From contig CAKTWK010000009.1 of the NCBI GenBank assembly GCA_934630735.1, forward strand, positions 1 through 64,000: a DNA stretch of 64,000 nt, written 5' to 3'. Shown here in pieces: positions 8,154-18,165 of this stretch (the stretch's first letter is position 1; every line of letters begins with the position of its first letter). The notes below the pieces were generated by a model. The model did no database searches, was not told the DNA's origin, and saw only the letters and a program-made list of their open reading frames with translations. Origin of the DNA: an uncultured Collinsella sp. GTDB taxonomy: Bacteria; Actinomycetota; Coriobacteriia; Coriobacteriales; Coriobacteriaceae. A program made the translations under genes and the position numbers.

Positions 8154-9857
8154 ATGAGCAATCCCTCGAACCGCACCTCGATGCGCGGTCAACTTACGCT
8201 GCGCGGCGTCGTCATCGGCGTCCTTGGCTGCGTGATCATCACGGCAAGCTCGGCCTACACCGCCCTCAAGATGGGCGCACTCCCCTGGCCGATCGTCTTC
8301 GCTGCCGTCATCTCGCTGTTCTTCCTTAAGCTCATGGGCAACGCCAGCCTCAACGAGGCAAACGTCACCCACACCATCATGTCAGCAGGCGCCATGGTCG
8401 CCGGCGGTCTGGCGTTTACCATCCCGGGCGCCTGGATGCTGGGCTATGCCGACCAGATCAGCTGGCTCGACATGTTTATCGTGGCACTCGCCGGCACTAT
8501 CCTGGGTCTGCTGGCCACGGCACTCATCCACCGTCACTTTATCGTGGACGCCGCGCTGGAGTTCCCCACCGGCAACGCCGCAGCTCAGACCCTGCGCGCC
8601 ACCGAGGCCGGCGGCAAGACCGGCAAGCAGCTCTTTGGCTCCATGGCCATCGCCGGCATCTACAGCGTGCTTCGCGACGCCCTGGGCGTGGTGCCCAGCA
8701 TGCTGTGCACGCTCAATATCCCCGGCGTTACCTTTGCCATCTACAACTCGCCCATGCTGCTCTCCGTCGGCTTTTTGGTGGGCTTCGCCCCCGTCGCTTT
8801 CTGGTTTGCCGGCGCGCTGCTGGGCAACTTTGGCATCATTGTCGGCGGCACCGCTGCCGGCCTGTTCGATGTTGTGACCGCACAGGGCATCGTCAAGTCC
8901 CTCGGTATGGGCCTTATGATGGGCTTTGGCGTCGCCGTCGTCCTCAAGGACATTCTGCCGCAGGTCGCCGGTATCGTCCGCGGCCTCGCCGCCGACAGCT
9001 CCACCGACACCGACGAGCAGTCGCTCATCTCGGGCTCCCTTAAGCTCGACGCCGGTATCATCGGCCTGGGCGCTGCCGCCATCGCCGTGATCATCGCCAT
9101 CGTGCTCGACCTTGGCCCCGTTCCGGCCGTCATCGTCACGCTGTTCACCTTTGTCACCACCATCATGAGCGCGCAGAGCTGCGGCCAGACGGGCATCGAC
9201 CCCATGGAGATCTTCGGCCTCATCGTCATGCTCATCGTTGCCGCCTTCGCACAGCTCGCTCAGGTCAAGCTGTTCTTTATCGCCGGCATCGTGGCCGTAG
9301 CGTGCGGCCTTGCGGGCGACGTCATGAACGACTTTAAGGCCGGCGCCGTGCTGGGCACCAACCCGCGCGCACAGTGGGTCGGCCAGGCCATCGGCGGCAT
9401 CGTGGGCGCCCTGGTCGCTGCCGCCGTCATGGTCGCGCTCGTCACCGCCTATGGTCCGGACGCCTTTGGTCCCGACAAGAGCTTTGTGGCCGCGCAGGCA
9501 AGTGTGGTCGCCACCATGGTCTCGGGCATCCCGAGCGTGCCGTGGTTCGCAGGCGGCTTTATCGCCGGTATCGTCATGTACTGGCTCGGCATTCCGGCCA
9601 TGATGATCGGCCTGGGCGTGTACCTGCCGTTCTACATGTCGCTCACGGCCTTCTTGGGCTCCTGTGTCAAGCTCGCTTACGACAAGTGGGCTGCACACCG
9701 CGACGCTACTGCCGGTCTTTCGGACGAGGAGAAGGCTGCCAAGGACGCCGCCTTCCAGGAGCAGGGCCTGGTCGTTGCCAGCGGTCTGCTGGGCGGCGAG
9801 TCCATCGTCGGCGTTATCCTGGCGTTTGTCTCTGTTGGTCTGAGCCTGCTGGGATAG
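8154..9857 (+). CDS. OPT family oligopeptide/metal transporter
   Basis: A 567-residue, strongly hydrophobic protein with about 14-16 membrane segments after AAAGGAG. SSAYTALKMGALPWPIVF near the N-terminus, LEFPTGNAAAQTLRATEAGG and the C-terminal GGFIAGIVMYWLGIPAMMIGLGVYLPFYMS are characteristic of the OPT superfamily. Members import small peptides or metal chelates by secondary transport; the substrate cannot be told here. It is monocistronic and ended by a strong terminator at 9883-9921. Confidence 0.92.
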   Translation: MSNPSNRTSMRGQLTLRGVVIGVLGCVIITASSAYTALKMGALPWPIVFAAVISLFFLKLMGNASLNEANVTHTIMSAGAMVAGGLAFTIPGAWMLGYADQISWLDMFIVALAGTILGLLATALIHRHFIVDAALEFPTGNAAAQTLRATEAGGKTGKQLFGSMAIAGIYSVLRDALGVVPSMLCTLNIPGVTFAIYNSPMLLSVGFLVGFAPVAFWFAGALLGNFGIIVGGTAAGLFDVVTAQGIVKSLGMGLMMGFGVAVVLKDILPQVAGIVRGLAADSSTDTDEQSLISGSLKLDAGIIGLGAAAIAVIIAIVLDLGPVPAVIVTLFTFVTTIMSAQSCGQTGIDPMEIFGLIVMLIVAAFAQLAQVKLFFIAGIVAVACGLAGDVMNDFKAGAVLGTNPRAQWVGQAIGGIVGALVAAAVMVALVTAYGPDAFGPDKSFVAAQASVVATMVSGIPSVPWFAGGFIAGIVMYWLGIPAMMIGLGVYLPFYMSLTAFLGSCVKLAYDKWAAHRDATAGLSDEEKAAKDAAFQEQGLVVASGLLGGESIVGVILAFVSVGLSLLG

Positions 9858-9882
9858 GCCGAACAACAACGCACCAGTGCAG

Positions 9883-9921
9883 AGCGCGGGGTCGGAATCA
9901 AACCGGCCCCGCGCTTTTTTG
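9883..9921 (+). terminator. intrinsic terminator of the OPT gene
   Basis: GCGCGGGGTCGG and CCGGCCCCGCGC arms followed by TTTTTTG, 26 bp after the stop codon. Confidence 0.9.
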
Positions 9922-10072
9922 TCTATTTGACTCTTATGATCCTCACGGCGTTTTTAGTCATGCCGATTGGCCTGACTTCCAGGTCAACAAACCCTGTCTG
10001 ACACCTCCCTCAGTACGGTGTAGAGTAAGGGCGACGGGCGAGATATGCGGCCCGTGCTAGAACGAGGAGAAC

Positions 10073-11212
10073 ATGGAGCTCGACAAACAACAGCTCAAGC
10101 GACTGCGCGAGCGCCATCATCGGCGCCACGGCATCCGCCCCGCCCACAGCGAGGCCATGGAGAACGCAAGCCGCTTTCTAAAGCAGGCATTCAACATTCG
10201 TGAGGGACGCGCGCCCTATCACGTGATTCGCAAGCGCTTTGTAAACGGGGCGCGCCTGACTGGCTCGCACTTATGCATCCTGATCATTGCCATGTTAATC
10301 GCGAGCATCGGCCTCGATATCGACTCGGATATCGCCATTGTAGGTGCCATGCTCATCTGCCCGCTCATGGGCTCGGTCCTTGCCATGGCATATGGCATCG
10401 CCACGCTCGACCGCGAGATTACCGTCGAGGCCATTGCCGGTCTCGCGTTGCAGATGGCCTTCTGCCTGATCACGTCCACGCTGTACTTTAAGCTCTCACC
10501 GCTCGGCACCACCACGGCCGCTATCATCGACAACTCGACACCCACCGTCTGGGATCTTGCCGTCGCGCTCGCGGGTGGCTTTGCCGGAGGCCTGGGCAAC
10601 TCGCGCGACCAGGAGCCCGCGACGCTTATCGCGGGCGTGGCCGTGGCAACCGCGCTCATGCCGCCCCTGTGCGCGGCGGGTTACGGCATCGCCATCGCGA
10701 GCGGGTCGCTGTTTCTCTCGGCGCTCTACGAATTTGGCATCAACGTTGTCTTTATCGCGCTGGCGGCCGAAGCCGTATTGCTTCTTCTACGTGTACCGCT
10801 CAAGCGTGACCTCAACGGCGACGGTATTGTGACCGCCGAGGAAAACGCCGAGGTCGATGAGCTGTCACACAAGGTGCGCCGCCGCATCATCGTGGGCACG
10901 GTGATCTTTGCCATCCCCTGCATCGTTATGACCGCGGGGTCTATTGGCTCGGCGCAGGCCGGCGTGCAGGACGGCTATGGCGTCACCGAAACTACGCGCG
11001 AGCTTGCCGCGGTACTGCCGGGCTTTAAGGATTACACCGTCGCCGTCGAGACCTCGGCCACCGAAGGCGGGGAGGAGGGCCTCGTCGAGCGCGAGGTTGT
11101 CGCCCATGTGACGACAAGCGAGACACTTGGGGCGCACGACCGTCGTGTTGCCCGCAAGCTCATCGACCTCAATGTGCCCGAACTCGATCGCGTGGAGTTC
11201 GATGTGAAGTAA
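10073..11212 (+). CDS. DUF389 membrane protein
   Basis: 379 residues, starting after GAGGAGAAC. A basic N-terminus (LRERHHRRHG) is followed by about six membrane helices carrying GAMLICPLMGSVLAMAYG and LIAGVAVATALMPPLCAAGYG, the signature regions of DUF389. A cytosolic insert resembling an EF-hand loop, DLNGDGIVTAEENAE, follows at about residue 245. A soluble C-terminal part ends the protein. DUF389 function is unknown; some relatives are annotated as stress-related membrane proteins. Monocistronic. Confidence 0.88.
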   Translation: MELDKQQLKRLRERHHRRHGIRPAHSEAMENASRFLKQAFNIREGRAPYHVIRKRFVNGARLTGSHLCILIIAMLIASIGLDIDSDIAIVGAMLICPLMGSVLAMAYGIATLDREITVEAIAGLALQMAFCLITSTLYFKLSPLGTTTAAIIDNSTPTVWDLAVALAGGFAGGLGNSRDQEPATLIAGVAVATALMPPLCAAGYGIAIASGSLFLSALYEFGINVVFIALAAEAVLLLLRVPLKRDLNGDGIVTAEENAEVDELSHKVRRRIIVGTVIFAIPCIVMTAGSIGSAQAGVQDGYGVTETTRELAAVLPGFKDYTVAVETSATEGGEEGLVEREVVAHVTTSETLGAHDRRVARKLIDLNVPELDRVEFDVK

Positions 11213-11221
11213 CGTGATGTA

Positions 11222-11258
11222 GGGCGCAGTTCACGACTGCGCCCCGCTCGCTGTTTTA
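11222..11258 (+). terminator. hairpin after the DUF389 gene
   Basis: GGGCGCAGT and ACTGCGCCC arms, 9 bp after the stop. The T-run (TGTTTTATT) is some 11 bp off the stem, so termination would be weak. Confidence 0.55.
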
Positions 11259-11268
11259 TTGCCGTGAA

Positions 11269-11718
11269 TCAACTGTCCACATCGACATCGCCAGACTCCA
11301 CCATAAACGCCGGATCGGTGCTCACCAGATAAAAACGGGTCACTTTGCTATCTCTAAATAGATAGAGCTGACCCTGCTCGCGTCGGCGTGACATATACGC
11401 CACGTGGACCGTACCGAATTCTTCGCCGTTTTCATTCTTTAATACCAGAATGTTGGGGTCGTCCATACGCTTAAACTGCCCGTCTGTGCAGATTCCGTCT
11501 TGGTCAACCAGCTGCCATCGACAGTTGTCCTCCTCAAGAAAAGCCAGGGTTTCCCGACTCGTTTTGTCATCCCGATAGTAACCATCAATGGCGAAGCCTT
11601 CGGAAGCACATTCCTGCATATAGGATGTTTCTCGACTTATAGCGAACTGCCCCATAGCGCCCAGGAGCACAGCTAGGCAAACCACTGCAAGGGTTATCGA
11701 GATAGTACGGCGGCCCAT
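11269..11718 (-). CDS. small exported protein of unknown function
   Basis: 149 residues. A hydrophobic N-terminal segment (ISITLAVVCLAVLLGAMGQFA) after MGRRT suggests a signal peptide or membrane anchor. The rest is polar with two cysteines (ECASEG, DNCRWQ) and resembles a small beta domain (YYRDDKTSRETLAFLEEDNCRWQLVDQDGICTDG, written here in part). No family recognised. Its GC content is lower than that of its neighbours. The ribosome site is weak, so start and even expression are uncertain. Confidence 0.6.
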   Translation of the reverse strand: MGRRTISITLAVVCLAVLLGAMGQFAISRETSYMQECASEGFAIDGYYRDDKTSRETLAFLEEDNCRWQLVDQDGICTDGQFKRMDDPNILVLKNENGEEFGTVHVAYMSRRREQGQLYLFRDSKVTRFYLVSTDPAFMVESGDVDVDS

Positions 11719-11988
11719 ATTAACCAGCCCGATACTTGTTTAACGGAGCGTGAAACATACTTGGCACCTCCGATATCAGAGCAAACGTCACCCGCAGCCC
11801 GGCGGCAGTCATATGTTTCCAACATCAAACCATATGGCAACCACTCGCGAGAGGAGTATCGGCGAACGGTGCATTTTTGCGCTCCATTGGTCAAACGTCA
11901 ACGCGCGCTACAGCTCTTGCCCGATCAATTCAGATTTTGTCGCATACTACCGTAGATCCCCAACGCTTCCACCCCCAAGAGATCATTT

Positions 11989-12948
11989 TTAGTACGTAAA
12001 GAAGCCCTCGCCCGAGCTTTCGCCCAGCTTGCCTTCGTCGAGCATTTTCTTGAGGACGGATGCCATGGCCTTAAAGTTGTAGGGCATCATCATCTTTTTG
12101 AGCAGCGGGCTCACCAGGCCCGGGACCTTCTGATACTGCATAACGATGTTGTAGGCCGTCTGGATGCCCACCGTGTCGAACACGCGGAACGGACCTTTGG
12201 GCGCGCCAGTGCCGCGCGTCCATGCGAGGTCGATGCTCTTGGGGTCACTCACGCCCGAGACATACAGGTCAAGGCCCGAAAGCAGCCACGGCACCAGCAT
12301 GGAGTTGAGCAGGTAGCCGTTCTTTTCCTTGTTGACGGGCAGCGCCAGCATACGGATATCGTTGGCAAAGTCGACGAGCTCATCGAAATAGCGCTTGTCG
12401 GTCTGGTCCTGAGCCATGACCTCGGTCATGTTGTTCTTCCAGATGGAATTGGCAAAGTGCAGCGACAAGTACTTCTCGGGGCGGCCGGTGTACTTGGCAA
12501 AGGTACTCGGCAGCAGCGTGGAGGAGTTGGTCACAACGACGGTCTTTTGCGGGAGGACCGGGGCGAGCTTCTTGTAGAAGTCGATCTTTGCCTGGGTGTC
12601 CTCGGCCATAGATTCGATGACCAGGTCGGCGTCGGCCACTGCCTTGGCGAGGTCGAGCTCCAGCTTGAGTGTGGAGTAGGCACGCTCGACGGCGGCGAGT
12701 GCCGCTTCCTTGTCGAAGGGCTGGCCGCTATCGGCGATACCGGCACACCACTCGCCCGTGCCGTCCGCCATGCCCTCGATCGCCGCGATGTACTCCTTGC
12801 GCACATGATCGATCTTGGGCTGGGTGCGACCGATGCTGCCCTCGCTGCACAGCCAAATCGTCACATCAAAGCCGCAGTAGGCAGCCTGAAAGGCAATCTG
12901 GCTTCCCAGCACGCCGCCGCCGGCAACACAAACGGTCTTGTAGCTCAT
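11989..12948 (-). CDS. 3-hydroxyacyl-CoA dehydrogenase family protein
   Basis: 319 residues. The Rossmann motif is VCVAGGGVLGSQIAFQAA; the middle has VIESMAEDTQAKIDFYKKL and TNSSTLLPS, and HFANSIWKNNMTEVM stands where the catalytic His-containing HFFNP motif of the family lies. The C-terminal helical domain is present. These enzymes oxidise 3-hydroxyacyl-CoA with NAD. The changes around the HFFNP motif leave the substrate open. It starts after GAGAGGACC. A 415-bp non-coding gap separates it from the activase gene. Confidence 0.85.
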   Translation of the reverse strand: MSYKTVCVAGGGVLGSQIAFQAAYCGFDVTIWLCSEGSIGRTQPKIDHVRKEYIAAIEGMADGTGEWCAGIADSGQPFDKEAALAAVERAYSTLKLELDLAKAVADADLVIESMAEDTQAKIDFYKKLAPVLPQKTVVVTNSSTLLPSTFAKYTGRPEKYLSLHFANSIWKNNMTEVMAQDQTDKRYFDELVDFANDIRMLALPVNKEKNGYLLNSMLVPWLLSGLDLYVSGVSDPKSIDLAWTRGTGAPKGPFRVFDTVGIQTAYNIVMQYQKVPGLVSPLLKKMMMPYNFKAMASVLKKMLDEGKLGESSGEGFFTY

Positions 12949-13117
12949 GGAACGGTCCTCTCTTACGTAATTCCATAGATGTGTATTTATTCAACCGTAA
13001 GGAGGACGCGCGCTGGGGGTGGGTTCTATAAACGGACGGTAATTTGCGGCGAACGGCAACATCTGTTCATTATCTCAGGGCTTTAAAGGCCGTTTGTCGT
13101 GCCGCAGGGCCGTCGTT

Positions 13118-13245
13118 TTCGGAAGTGCGGTGAAAAATTGAGTTTCGCCGACCAGACCGACTTTTTTAGCAACAAAACCGCAGGTAACGAGAGCCCAAAA
13201 GAGCAGTGTGCTCGGAGGTTCGGAGTTTTTCCCCGCACTTCCGAA
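13118..13245. repeat. long hairpin element with AAAACCGCAGGTA loop
   Basis: Arms at 13118-13139 and 13224-13245 match at 20 of 22 positions (TTCGGAAGTGCGG core). The 84-bp interior contains AAAACCGCAGGTA, also found inside the long hairpin at 44146-44285. Confidence 0.75.
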
Positions 13246-13301
13246 ATCCGAGTCCGCAGAAGGCACCAGCAAGCCCATTTGCGCAACATGAGTCCAGCAA
13301 A

Positions 13302-13336
13302 AACGGGTGGCAGCCGTGCCGGCTACCACCCGTTTG
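13302..13336 (-). terminator. terminator of the TetR-activase operon
   Basis: On the minus strand ACGGGTGG, a 15-base loop and CCACCCGT are followed by TTTTTG, 28 bp beyond the activase stop codon. Confidence 0.85.
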
Positions 13337-13363
13337 TCTTATATCCGGCTCGAAGTAGGCCAA

Positions 13364-16300
13364 CTACTTCTTAATGCCGCGTCCCAGGCGCTCAGCGACC
13401 GACGCCACGGCACTCTCGTCGACCGAGCCGCAGCTCACGCAGCCATCGTGGGCACGCATCTGGCCGGTGACCTCGTCCATCGCGAGCGGCGCTACCTTCT
13501 CGAGCTTAAAACCCTTGCCGGCGCGCATGTTCTCCTTGGCCACGCTGATCATGAGCTTAATGCGGTTGAGCTGGTTGACCTCGGACGCACCGGGGTCGTA
13601 GTCCACCGCGACAATGTTGCTCTCGGGGTGCTGACGGCGCAGTTCCTTGATCACGGCCTTGCCCACCACGTGATTGGGCAGGCACGCGAAGGGCTGCGTG
13701 CAGATGATGTTGGGTGCGCCATGGTCAATCAGGTCGAGCATCTCGGCCGTGAGCAACCAGCCCTCGCCCATGTTGTTGCACACCGAAAGCACTGTACGGG
13801 CCTTGTCGGCCATGGTGCCGATACGCTCGGGCGCCTCAAAGCGGCGGGACTTCTCGAGCATCTCCTCCACCGGCGTGCGCATCCAGTCCACAAGCTTGAT
13901 GAGCGTCTGCATGCCCGCACGCGTCGTAGCAGAGCTACCCAACTCGTCCTTCTGCAGCTCGGCGTTGCTCATGGAGTACAGGAAGAAGTCGAGCAGGCCC
14001 GGCACCACGGCCTCGCAGCCCTCGCGCTCGATGACATCGACCACGTGGTTGTTGGCCGTGGGATGGAACTTGACCAAGATCTCACCGACCACGCCCACGC
14101 GCGGCTTGGTACCCTCGCCCACGAGCGGCATAGTGTCGAACGCGCGGATGGCCTCACGGCACAGCTTGGTGTAGTTGTGACGGTTAAACTTGGGCGCCAG
14201 CTTGCGGGCGCGCGCCATGTACTCCTCGTAGAGTGCGTTGGCAGCGCCGGGCGTGGCCTCGTACGGGCGGCAGCGATAGAGCATCTGCATCATCACGTCG
14301 CCAAAGAGTACCGCGTAAACTGCCTGCTTAAGCAGCGCCGGCGTAATCTTAAAGCCGGGGTTGTCCTCGCCGAGCGCCACGGCCGAAAGCGAGATCACCG
14401 GAATCTCGGGGTGGCCGCTCTCGCGCAGGGCCTTGCGGATGAGCGCGATGTAGTTGGTGGCACGGCAGCCGCCGCCGGTCTGGCTGATAACCACGGCCGT
14501 CTTGGACAGGTCGTACCGACCGCTCTCGATGGCCTCCATAATCTGGCCGATCACCAAAATGGACGGATAGCAAATGTCATTGTTCACGTAGCGCAGGCCG
14601 GCCTCGACGGCATCATGATCGGTCGAGGGCAGCAGCTCCAAGTTGTAGCCAGCACCACGGAACACCTCTTTGACCAGGTCAAAGTGGATCGGCGCCATCT
14701 GCGGGCACAGGATGGTGTAGCCCTCCTCGCGCATCTGCTCGGTAAAGGGTACCTTGGGCCACGCGGTCGAAGCACTCTCGCGCTGGGCCTCGAACGTGTA
14801 CTTGCGGCTCGCGAACGCGGGGGCATCCGTGGAGGGCGCCACCGGCGCGGCATCACCCTGCTCGTAGGCCTCGCCCGCGGCCGTGACCTCGGCCAGGCGC
14901 TCGGCCTCCTGGTCCTTAAGCGCGGCCATGAGCGAGCGGATGCGAATGCGCGCGGCACCCAGGTTGGATACCTCGTCGATCTTGAGCACGGTGTAGATCT
15001 TGCCGCTGGCCTCAAGGATTTCCTGCACCTGATCGGTAGTCAGGGCATCGAGACCGCAGCCGAAGGAATTGAGCTGGATCAGGTCCAGGTCGTTGCGCAT
15101 CGTCACAAAACGGGCGACGGCGTACAGGCGGCTGTGGTACATCCACTGGTCGACGACGCGAATGGGGCGCTCGGGCTTCACGAGATGCGCGAGCGAATCC
15201 TCGGTAAAGACCGCAAAGCCAAAGCTCGAGATAAGCTCGGGCAGGGCGTGGTTGATCTCGGGGTCGTTATGGTAGGGGCGGCCGGCGAGCACGATGCCGT
15301 GGCCGCCGTGGTCCTCGACCCACTTAAGAGCCTCCTCGCCCATGGTCTGGATATCCTCGTGAAAACGCGCATCGGCCTCAAAGGCAGCGTTGACAGCGGC
15401 ATCGACCTCGGAGCGCGTGATTTTAGGACCGCGCACGCGACCGCGACCGGCTTGCGCATCGGCCACGCGATCGACGGCGAGCACCTGGTACAGACGGCGC
15501 TTGAGCTCGGTCTTGTCGTGATAGGGCACAAACGGGTACAGGAACTCGATGTTCTGCTCGCGGATCTCATCGACGTTGAGCGCCAGCGCCGTGGGGTAGC
15601 TCATGACGATGGGGCAGTTGTAGCAGTTACCGGCCGTCGGGTCCTCTTTGCGCTCCCAGCGCACGCACGGCATCCAGATAAAGTCGACGTCACGGTCGAT
15701 GAGGTTCATCACGTGGCCGTGGCTCATCTTGGCCGGATAGCACACGCTCTCGGACGGCATGGACTCGATGCCCGCCTGGTAGGTCTTCTTGCTCGACTGG
15801 TCGGACAGCTGCACGCTAAAGCCCAGGCGCGTAAAGAACGCGTGCCAGAAGGGGTAGTTCTCATACATGTTAAGTGCGCGCGGGATACCCACGGTGCCGC
15901 GCGGGGCCTCGTCGGGACTCAGCACCTCGCGGTTAAACAGCAGCTCGTTTTTCTTTTTGAAGAGGTTGGGGGCCTCGGTCTTTTGCTTTTTGTGGCCGGC
16001 GCCCTTCTCGCAGCGGTTGCCGGTAATGAAGCGCCTGCCGCCGCCAAAGTCGTTGACGGTAAGCTGGCAGTTGTTGGAGCAACGTCCGCAGCGGACGTGC
16101 TTTTGCGTCACGGTGAGGTGCGCGATGTCCTCGGCCGAAAGGATAGTCGAGGTGCCGTCGACGCCGGCGCGATCGCGGGCGAGCAGGGCCGCACCGTAGG
16201 CGCCCATGCAGCCGGCGATGTCGGGACGCACGGCATAAACGCCGGTGAGCTGCTCAAATGCGCGCAGCGTGGCATCGGACATAAAGGTGCCGCCCTGAAC

Positions 16301-18154
16301 GATCACCTGGCTGCCGATCTCCTTGGGGTCGCGCAGCTTAATGACCTTGAACAGGGCGTTCTTGATGACGGAATAAGACAGGCCGGCCGCGATGTCGCCC
16401 ACCGTGGCGCCTTCCTTTTGCGCCTGCTTGACGCGCGAGTTCATAAAGACCGTGCAGCGGCTGCCCAGATCGACGGGGGCCTTGGCATGGATGGCGGCAT
16501 CGGCAAACGCGCGCACGTCCATGTTCATAGAAACGGCGAAGCTCTCGATAAAGCTACCGCAACCCGACGAGCAGGCCTCGTTGAGCATGATGTGCTCGAT
16601 GACGCCGTCCTTGACGCGCAGACACTTCATGTCCTGGCCGCCGATGTCCAGGATAAACTCGACGCCGGGCAGGAATGCCTTGGCGCCGCGCAGGTGCGCG
16701 ACGGTCTCGATCTCGCCGGAATCGGCCTTGAGGGCCTCGATGAGCAGCGCCTCGCCGTAGCCCGTGGTGGTCACGTGGCCGATGGTGCAGCCCGCGGGGA
16801 TGTGGTTGTAGAAATCGGCCATGATGACCTTGGCCGTGCCCAGGATGTCACCGTTGTTGTTGCCATACCAGGTGTGCAGCAGCTGGCCGTCCTCGCCCAC
16901 GAGCGCGGCCTTCATGGTGGTGGAGCCGGCGTCGATGCCGATGAACACGCGGCCGGTGTAGCCGTCGAGCTTGCCCTTGGGGACGACCTCGGCGTCGTGG
17001 CGGGTCTTGAACTCGGCAAAGTCCTCGTCGGTGGCAAAGAGCGGGTCCAGGCGCTCGACCTCAGCACCCTGCGTGTCGCCCAGGGCATCAATGGCCTCGA
17101 TGAGCTGCGGGAACGTGCTGAGCTTGTTGGACTCGTGCGCCATGGCGGCGCCGCTCGCCACAAACAGGTGAGCGTTTTGGGGCACGATACGGTGCTCCTC
17201 GTCCAGGTTGAGCGTGAGGTAGAAGCGGTGGCGCAGCTCGGAGAGATACTGCAGCGGGCCGCCCAGGAAGGCGACGTTGCCGCGGATGGGACGGCCGCAC
17301 GCCAGGCCCGAGATGGTCTGGGTCACGACGGCCTGGAAGATGGAAGCGGCCACGTCCTCGGGGCGGGCGCCCTCGTTGAGGAGCGGCTGCACGTCGGTCT
17401 TGGCAAAGACGCCGCAGCGGCTGGCGATGGGATAAATGGTGGTGGCATTGGCCGCGAGTTCGTTGAGGCCGCTCGCGTCGGTATGCAGCAGGGTTGCCAT
17501 CTGATCGATAAACGCGCCCGTGCCGCCTGCGCAGGTACCGTTCATGCGCTGCTCGATGCCGTTATCAAAGTAGATGATCTTGGCGTCCTCGCCGCCCAAC
17601 TCGATGGCGACGTCGGTGGCCGGGATGAGGGTCTCGACGGCGCGCTTGCTGGCGATGACCTCCTGGACAAACTCTAGGTCGAGCCATTGGGAAAGCAGCA
17701 GACCGCCCGAGCCGGTAATGGCGCAGGTCATCTGGGCCGTCGGCAGCACGGTCGCGGCGCCCTCGAACAGGTCGCGGGCGCAGGCACGAACGTCGGTATG
17801 GTGGCGCTGGTACTTGGCGTAGACGATCTGGTTGTCGTCGTTGAGCACGGCGAGCTTGACGGTGGTGGAGCCCACGTCGATGCCCAGGTGCAGGTTGCCA
17901 CGAGCGTTCTCGGGGTTGAAGATCGCGCCTTCGGGGGCGTGGGCGGCGGTGGCGGTTACGGACTCGGCAACGTTGGGCGTGGCTGCGTCAGCGGTGAGCG
18001 TCTCCCCTGCCGCGTTCTTGGCATCGGCAACTGCCTCGGCAACTTTCTCGGCTGCCGCGGTCGCGGCCTTCTGCGCGGCGTCCACAACGGCGGGCGCGGC
18101 CTCGCGTGCGGCAGCGACCATGCGGTCCTTGATGCCCTCGACGAGTTTGCTCAT
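13364..18154 (-). CDS. fused 2-hydroxyacyl-CoA dehydratase activase
   Basis: A 1596-residue protein. An Ala-rich, helical N-terminal region (about 1-85) precedes two ASKHA ATPase units of the BcrA/BadF/HgdC type. The first begins GIDVGSTTVK (91-100) and has CAGGTGAF; the second begins GIDAGSTTMKAAL and has CSSGCGSF. A DUF2229-like region follows (GTVGIPRALNMYENYPFW, MPSESVCYPAKMSHGH), then a C-terminal HgdB-like region (YVNNDICYPSILVIGQIME, QTGGGCRATNY). Such activases use a [4Fe-4S] cluster and ATP to inject an electron into radical dehydratases. No dehydratase gene is adjacent. It starts after GGAG, 11 bp behind the TetR gene. Confidence 0.9.
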   Translation of the reverse strand: MSKLVEGIKDRMVAAAREAAPAVVDAAQKAATAAAEKVAEAVADAKNAAGETLTADAATPNVAESVTATAAHAPEGAIFNPENARGNLHLGIDVGSTTVKLAVLNDDNQIVYAKYQRHHTDVRACARDLFEGAATVLPTAQMTCAITGSGGLLLSQWLDLEFVQEVIASKRAVETLIPATDVAIELGGEDAKIIYFDNGIEQRMNGTCAGGTGAFIDQMATLLHTDASGLNELAANATTIYPIASRCGVFAKTDVQPLLNEGARPEDVAASIFQAVVTQTISGLACGRPIRGNVAFLGGPLQYLSELRHRFYLTLNLDEEHRIVPQNAHLFVASGAAMAHESNKLSTFPQLIEAIDALGDTQGAEVERLDPLFATDEDFAEFKTRHDAEVVPKGKLDGYTGRVFIGIDAGSTTMKAALVGEDGQLLHTWYGNNNGDILGTAKVIMADFYNHIPAGCTIGHVTTTGYGEALLIEALKADSGEIETVAHLRGAKAFLPGVEFILDIGGQDMKCLRVKDGVIEHIMLNEACSSGCGSFIESFAVSMNMDVRAFADAAIHAKAPVDLGSRCTVFMNSRVKQAQKEGATVGDIAAGLSYSVIKNALFKVIKLRDPKEIGSQVIVQGGTFMSDATLRAFEQLTGVYAVRPDIAGCMGAYGAALLARDRAGVDGTSTILSAEDIAHLTVTQKHVRCGRCSNNCQLTVNDFGGGRRFITGNRCEKGAGHKKQKTEAPNLFKKKNELLFNREVLSPDEAPRGTVGIPRALNMYENYPFWHAFFTRLGFSVQLSDQSSKKTYQAGIESMPSESVCYPAKMSHGHVMNLIDRDVDFIWMPCVRWERKEDPTAGNCYNCPIVMSYPTALALNVDEIREQNIEFLYPFVPYHDKTELKRRLYQVLAVDRVADAQAGRGRVRGPKITRSEVDAAVNAAFEADARFHEDIQTMGEEALKWVEDHGGHGIVLAGRPYHNDPEINHALPELISSFGFAVFTEDSLAHLVKPERPIRVVDQWMYHSRLYAVARFVTMRNDLDLIQLNSFGCGLDALTTDQVQEILEASGKIYTVLKIDEVSNLGAARIRIRSLMAALKDQEAERLAEVTAAGEAYEQGDAAPVAPSTDAPAFASRKYTFEAQRESASTAWPKVPFTEQMREEGYTILCPQMAPIHFDLVKEVFRGAGYNLELLPSTDHDAVEAGLRYVNNDICYPSILVIGQIMEAIESGRYDLSKTAVVISQTGGGCRATNYIALIRKALRESGHPEIPVISLSAVALGEDNPGFKITPALLKQAVYAVLFGDVMMQMLYRCRPYEATPGAANALYEEYMARARKLAPKFNRHNYTKLCREAIRAFDTMPLVGEGTKPRVGVVGEILVKFHPTANNHVVDVIEREGCEAVVPGLLDFFLYSMSNAELQKDELGSSATTRAGMQTLIKLVDWMRTPVEEMLEKSRRFEAPERIGTMADKARTVLSVCNNMGEGWLLTAEMLDLIDHGAPNIICTQPFACLPNHVVGKAVIKELRRQHPESNIVAVDYDPGASEVNQLNRIKLMISVAKENMRAGKGFKLEKVAPLAMDEVTGQMRAHDGCVSCGSVDESAVASVAERLGRGIKK

Positions 18155-18165
18155 TGTCTCTCCTC

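Larger units (their letters stand above)
12949..13363. other. 415-bp intergenic stretch
   Basis: No supported gene. It holds a long imperfect inverted repeat (13118-13245) and the terminator of the activase operon (13302-13336); the rest shows nothing recognisable. Confidence 0.7.

Noticed and set aside
8382..9869. 495-codon open frame antisense to the OPT transporter
   Set aside because: His/Asp/Gly-rich shadow of a hydrophobic GC-rich gene; no motif, and it spans the whole real gene.
11694..11992. short frames in the gap between the small exported protein and the dehydrogenase gene
   Set aside because: Both strands lack a ribosome site and recognisable residues; I see nothing supportable in this 270-bp gap.
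13307..17677. 1456-codon open frame on the plus strand
   Set aside because: It is exactly antisense to the activase gene. Its residues are those expected from the complement of GC-rich codons, and it has no ribosome site or recognisable motif.
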